A stretch of DNA of 64,000 nucleotides from Apium graveolens (lineage: Eukaryota; Streptophyta; Magnoliopsida; Apiales; Apiaceae), in the NCBI RefSeq assembly GCF_009905375.1, contig NW_027419887.1:53082-117081 (forward strand), written 5' to 3'. The translations under genes and the position numbers were made by a program. The notes below the pieces were generated by a model. That model made no database searches and had not been told where the DNA came from. It was given only the letters and a program-made list of their open reading frames with translations. Below, piece by piece: positions 59,201 through 64,000 of this stretch (the first letter of the stretch is position 1; each line of letters opens with the position of its first letter).

Positions 59201-60930
59201 ATATGTCAATTTTAGTCATATGAAAAAATATTAACAAATTTGAAATTCATCTTGCATGTCAGGATTATAAAAATTCAGTAAAAGTACCACTCCCAACAAC
59301 GAGACTCGTTCCTGATTTACAAGATTAATTTTGAAATGATTTTTCGACGATCCAACCGTACGATGTTAAGTTTGTCAATTTTAGTTATATGAAAAAATTA
59401 TTAAAAATTTTGAAATTCATCTTGCATGTGAGGATTAGAAATCTAGTAAAAGTACCACTCCCACAACGAGACTCGTTCCTGATTTACAAGATTAATTTTG
59501 AAATGATTTTTTGGACGATCCAACCATACGAATGTTAAGTTATATGAAAAAATTATTAAAAATTTTGAAATTCATCTGCACGTCAGGATAGAAAAAATCT
59601 AGTGAAAAGTACCACTCCCGATAACGAGACTCGTTCCCGATATACAAGATTAATTTTTAAAATGTTTTTTTTGACGATCCAAAACGTACGATTATTAAAA
59701 AAAATTGAAATTCATCTTGCACGTCAGGGATTAGAATAATCCAGTAAAAGTATCACTACAGACAACGAAACTCGTTCCTGATTTACAGATTAATTTTTAA
59801 AATGATTTTTTGACGATCCAACCGTACGGATGTTGAGATATATCAATTTTAGTCATATGAAAAAATTAATATGTTTGAAATTCATCTTGCATGTCAGGAT
59901 TAGAAAAATCTAGTCAAAGTACCACTCCCGATAACGAGACTCGTTTCCCGATTTACAAGATTAATTTTTAAAATGATTTTTTCGACGATCCAACCGTACG
60001 GATGTTAAGATATAACAATTTTAGTCATATGAAAAAATTATTAAAAAATTTGAAATTCATCTTGCAATGTCAGGATTAGAAAAATCTAGTAAAAGTACCA
60101 CTCCCAACAACGAGACTCGTTCCTGATTTACAAGATTAATTTTGAAATGATTTTTTCGAAGATCCAACCGTACGGATGTTAAGTTATATCAATTTTAGTC
60201 ATTTGAAAAAAATTTTAAAAAATTTCGAAATTCATCTTGCACGTCAGGATTAGAAAAATCTAGTAAAAGTACCACTCCCGATAACGAGACTCATTCCCGA
60301 TTTACAAGATTAATTTTGAAATTATTTTTTCGATAATCCAACCCTACGGATGTTAAGATATATCAATTTAGTCATATGAAAAAAATATTAACAAATTTGA
60401 AATTCATCTTGCATGTCAGGATTAGAAAAATTAGTAAAAGTACCACTCCCAACAACGAGACTCGTTCCCGATTTACAAGATTAATTTTAAAATGATTTTT
60501 TCGATGATCCAACTGTACGGATGTTAAGATATATCAATTTTAGTCATATGAAAAAATATTAACAAATTTGAAATTCATCTTGCATGACAGGATTAGAAAA
60601 ATCCAGTAAAAGTACCACTCCCGACAACGAGACGCATTTCTGATTTAGAAGATTAATTTTTAAAATGATTTTTTCGACCATCCAACCGTACGGATGTTAA
60701 GATATATCAATTTTAGTAATATGAAAAAATTATTAAAAAATTTGAAATTCATCTTGCATGTCAGGATTAGAAAATCTAGTAAAAGTACCACTCCAAACAA
60801 CGAGACTCGTTCCTGATTTACAAGATTAATTTTGAAATGATTTTTTCGACGATCCAACCGTACAGATGTTAAGTTATATCAATTTTAGTCATATGAAAAA
60901 ATTATTAAATATTTGAAATTCATCTTGCAC
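56201..60930 (+). repeat. 4.73 kb satellite block, copy 2 of a tandem duplication
   Basis: Direct repeat of the preceding block, nearly identical in its left part. From about 59340 it accumulates one-base gains and losses absent from copy 1. Correspondence with copy 1 fades after about 60930. Confidence 0.85.
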
Positions 60931-63900
60931 GTCAGGATTAGAAAAATCTTGTAAAAGTACCACTACCAACAACGAGACTCATTCCCGATTTACAAGATTA
61001 ATTTTGAAATGATTTTTTCGACAATCCAACCCTACGGATGTTAAGATATATCAATTTTAGTCATATGAAAAAAATATTAACAAATTTGAAATTCATCTTG
61101 CATATCAGGATTAGAAAAATCTAGTAAAAGTACCACTACCGAGAACGAGACTCGTTCCCGATTTACAAGATTAATTTTAAAATGGTTTTTTCGATGATCC
61201 AACCGTACGGATGTTAAGATATATCAATTTTAGTCATATGAAAAAAATATTAACAAATTTGAAATTCATCTTGCATGTCAGGATTAGAAAAATCCAGTAA
61301 AAGTACCACTACCGAGAACGAGACTCGTTCCCGATTTACAAGATTAATTTTAAAATAATTTTTTTCGACGATCCAACCGTACAGATGTTAAGATATATCA
61401 ATTTTAGTCATATGAAAAAATATTAACAAATTTGAAATTCATCTTGCATTACAGGATTAGAAAAATCCAGTAAAAGTACCACTCCCGACAACGAGACGCG
61501 TTTCTGATTTAGAAGAGTAATTTTTAAAATGATTTTTTTCGACCATCCAAACTGTACAGATGTTAAGATATATCAATTTAGTCATATAAAAAAATTATTA
61601 AAAAATTTGAAATTCATCTTGCTTGTCAGGATTAGAAAAATCTAGTAAAAGTACCACTCCCAACAACGAGACTCGTTCCTGATTTACAAGATTAATTTTG
61701 AAATGATTTTTTCGACGATCCAACCGTACGGTATGTTAAAGTTATATCATTTTAGTCATATGAAAAAATTATTAAAAAATTTGAAATTCGTCTTGCATGT
61801 CAGGATTAGAAAAATCTAGTAAAAGTACCATTCCCGATAACGAGACTCGTTCCTGATTTACAAGATTAATTTTGAAATGATTTTTTAGATTATCTAGCCG
61901 TAAGGATGTTAAGATATATCAATTTTAGTCATATGCAAAAAATATTAATAAATTTGAAATTCATTTTGCATGTCAGGATTAGAAAAATCCAGTAAAAGTA
62001 CCACTACCAACAACGAGACTCGTTCCCGATTTACAAGATTAATTTTAAATGATTTTTTCGATATCCAACCGTACGGATGTTAAGATATATCAATTTTAGT
62101 CATATGAAAAAATATTAACAAATTTGAAATTCATCTTGCATGTCAGGATTAGAAAAATCCAGTAAAAGTACCACTCCACGACAACGAGACTCGTTCCTGA
62201 TTTACAAGATTAATTTTAAATGATTTTTTGACTATCCAACCGTACGGATGTTAAGATATATCAATTTTAGTCATATGAAAAAATATTAAAATTTGAAATT
62301 CATCTTGCATGTCAGGATTAGAAAAATCCAGTAAAAGTACCACTACCACAACGAGACTCGTTCCCGATTTACAAGATTAATTTTAAAATGATTTTTTCGA
62401 CGATCCAACCGTACGGATGTTAAGATATATCAATTTTAGTCATATGAAAAAATATTAACAAATTTGAAATTCATCTTGCATGTCAGGATTAGAAAATCCA
62501 GTAAAAGTACCACTCCAACAACGAGACGTCTGATTTACAAGATTAATTTTAAAATGATTTTTTCGACGATCCAACCGTACGGATGTTAAGATATATCAAT
62601 TTTAGTCATATGAAAAATATTAAAAATTTGAAATTCATCTTGCATGTCAGGATTAGAAAAATCTAGTAAAAGTACCACTCCAAACGAGACTCGTTCCTGA
62701 TTTACAAGATTAATTTTGAAATGATTTTTTCGACGATCCAACCGTACGGATGTTAAGTATATCAATTTTAGTCATATGAAAAAATTATTAAAAATTTGAA
62801 ATTCATCTTGCATGTCAGATTAGAAAAATCTAGTAAAAGTACCACTCCGAAACGAGACTCGTTCCGATTTACAAGATTAATTTTAAATGATTTTTTCGAC
62901 GATCCAACCGTACGGATGTTAAGATATATCAATTTTAGTCATATGAAAAAATATTAAAATTTGAAATTCATCTTGCATGTCAGGATTAGAAAAATCCAGT
63001 AAAAGTACCACTCCCCAACGAGACTCGTTCCCGATTTACAAGATTAATTTTTAAAATGATTTTTTCGACGATCCAACCGTACGATGTTAAGATATATCAT
63101 TTTAGTCATATGAAAAAATTATTAAAAATTTGAAATTCATCTTGCATGTCAGGATTAGAAAAATCTAGTAAAAGTACCACTCCCAACAACGAGACTCGTT
63201 CCTGATTTACAAGATTAATTTTAAATGATTTTTTCGAATCCAACCGTACGGATGTTAAGTATATCAATTTTAGTCATATGAAAAAATTATTAAAAATTTG
63301 AAATTCATCTTGCATGTCAGGATTAGAAAAATCTAGTAAAAGTACCACTCCCAACGAGACTCGTTCCCGATTTACAAGATTAATTTTAAATGATTTTTTC
63401 GATCCAACCGTACGGATGTTAAGATATATCAATTTTAGTCATATGAAAAAATATTAACAAATTTGAAATTCATCTTGCATGTCAGGATTAGAAAAATCCA
63501 GTAAAAGTACCACTCCCAACAACGAGACTCGTTCCCGATTTACAAGATTAATTTTAAAATGATTTTTTCGACGATCCAACCGTACGGATGTTAAGATATA
63601 TCAATTTTAGTCATATGAAAAATATTAACAAATTTGAAATTCATCTTGCATGTCAGGATTAGAAAAATCCAGTAAAAGTACCACTCCCGAACACGAGACT
63701 CGTTCCGATTTACAGATTAATTTTAAAATGATTTTTTAGACATCCAACCGTACGGATGTTAAGATATATCAATTTTAGTCATATGAAAAAATATTAACAA
63801 ATTTGAAATTCATCTTGCATGTCAGGATTAGAAAAATCCAGTAAAAGTACCACTACCAACAACGAGACTCGTTCCCGATTTACAAGATTAATTTTAAAAT

Positions 63901-64000
63901 GATTTTTCGACGATCCAACCGTACGGATGTTAAGATATATCAATTTTAGTCATATGAAAAAATATTAACAAATTTGAAATTCATCTTGCATGACGGATTA

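Larger units (their letters stand above)
44828..64000 (+). repeat. Satellite array, monomer about 172-173 bp, about 110 copies, open at the right edge
   Basis: Head-to-tail monomers, all in one orientation. Constant blocks are ATTCATCTTGCA(T/C)GTCAGG, AAAAGTACCACTCCC, CGAGACTCGTTCC(C/T)GATTTA, GATCCAACCGTACGGATG and TCAATTTTAGTCATATGAA. Recurrent variants differ by GACGCGTTTCTGATTTAGA against GACTCGTTCC and by TTTTGAAATG against TTTTAAAATG. Two shortened forms lack about 15 bp (GTTATATGAAAAA) or about 41 bp (AAACGTACGATTATTAAAA). Monomer length and homogeneity fit a centromeric or subtelomeric plant satellite; which one cannot be told. Apparent ORFs inside are chance. Confidence 0.96.

Noticed and set aside
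44828..64000. CENP-B-box-like sequence in the monomer (TTTCGACGATCCAACCG)
   Set aside because: It does not satisfy the TTCG....A..CGGG core spacing on either strand.
44828..64000. Regular direct repeats that might suggest a CRISPR array
   Set aside because: Monomers are contiguous and fully homologous over 172 bp; there are no unique spacers and the DNA is plant.

Overview
This window is plant nuclear repeat DNA, most likely from a flowering plant and probably a eudicot. The species cannot be read from the sequence. I find no host single-copy gene, tRNA or rRNA. Everything is either LTR retrotransposon or a satellite array of about 172-173 bp monomers, as expected of pericentromeric or other satellite heterochromatin.

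Layout. (1) 1-31471: a Ty1/copia element of Sirevirus type (S1) whose 5' part lies left of the window. It shows the gag end, pol, an env-like gene and a 3' LTR, and it is heavily nested. An Angela/BARE-1-like copia element (A, 6969-15625, TSD ccttg) sits in the env-like gene. A 4.28 kb non-coding TG...CA element (C, arms 17924-21855 and 30516-30867, TSD gccat) sits in the 3' LTR. A second Angela-like element (B, 21856-30515) sits in C. (2) 31472-32166: four satellite monomers. (3) 32167-44827: a complete 12.66 kb Sirevirus (S2, TSD cagtc) with 599 bp LTRs that differ at only two positions. (4) 44828-64000: about 19 kb of satellite, roughly 110 monomers, containing a 4.73 kb tandem duplication. 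A burst of single-base deletions towards the right end looks technical.

History. The satellite came first. S1 entered it, then A and C entered S1, then B entered C; S2 is the youngest. A and B have LTR pairs differing by about 1.9% and 1.7% (hand counts), against 0.3% for S2. Every element carries at least one coding break. Both Angela copies share one in-frame TGA between protease and integrase.

How the parts work. Gag forms the particle. The pol products (protease, integrase, reverse transcriptase, RNase H) copy and insert the element. LTRs supply promoter and poly(A) sites; the tRNA-iMet-type PBS and the PPT prime the two DNA strands.

Most interesting signals. The two Sireviruses meet the satellite at the same monomer position within 1 bp and in the same orientation. 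Each Sirevirus carries its own short word repeated through LTR, spacers and coding linkers (TCAACGGAT/ATCCGTTGA in S1; AAGTTCTGA/TCAGAACTT in S2). TATA boxes precede the env-like genes and a small unrecognised ORF. A CAG|GG splice-acceptor-like site sits in the same phase at both Sirevirus pol starts. The Angela leader has a covarying pair of hairpins and a splice-acceptor-like site just before gag.
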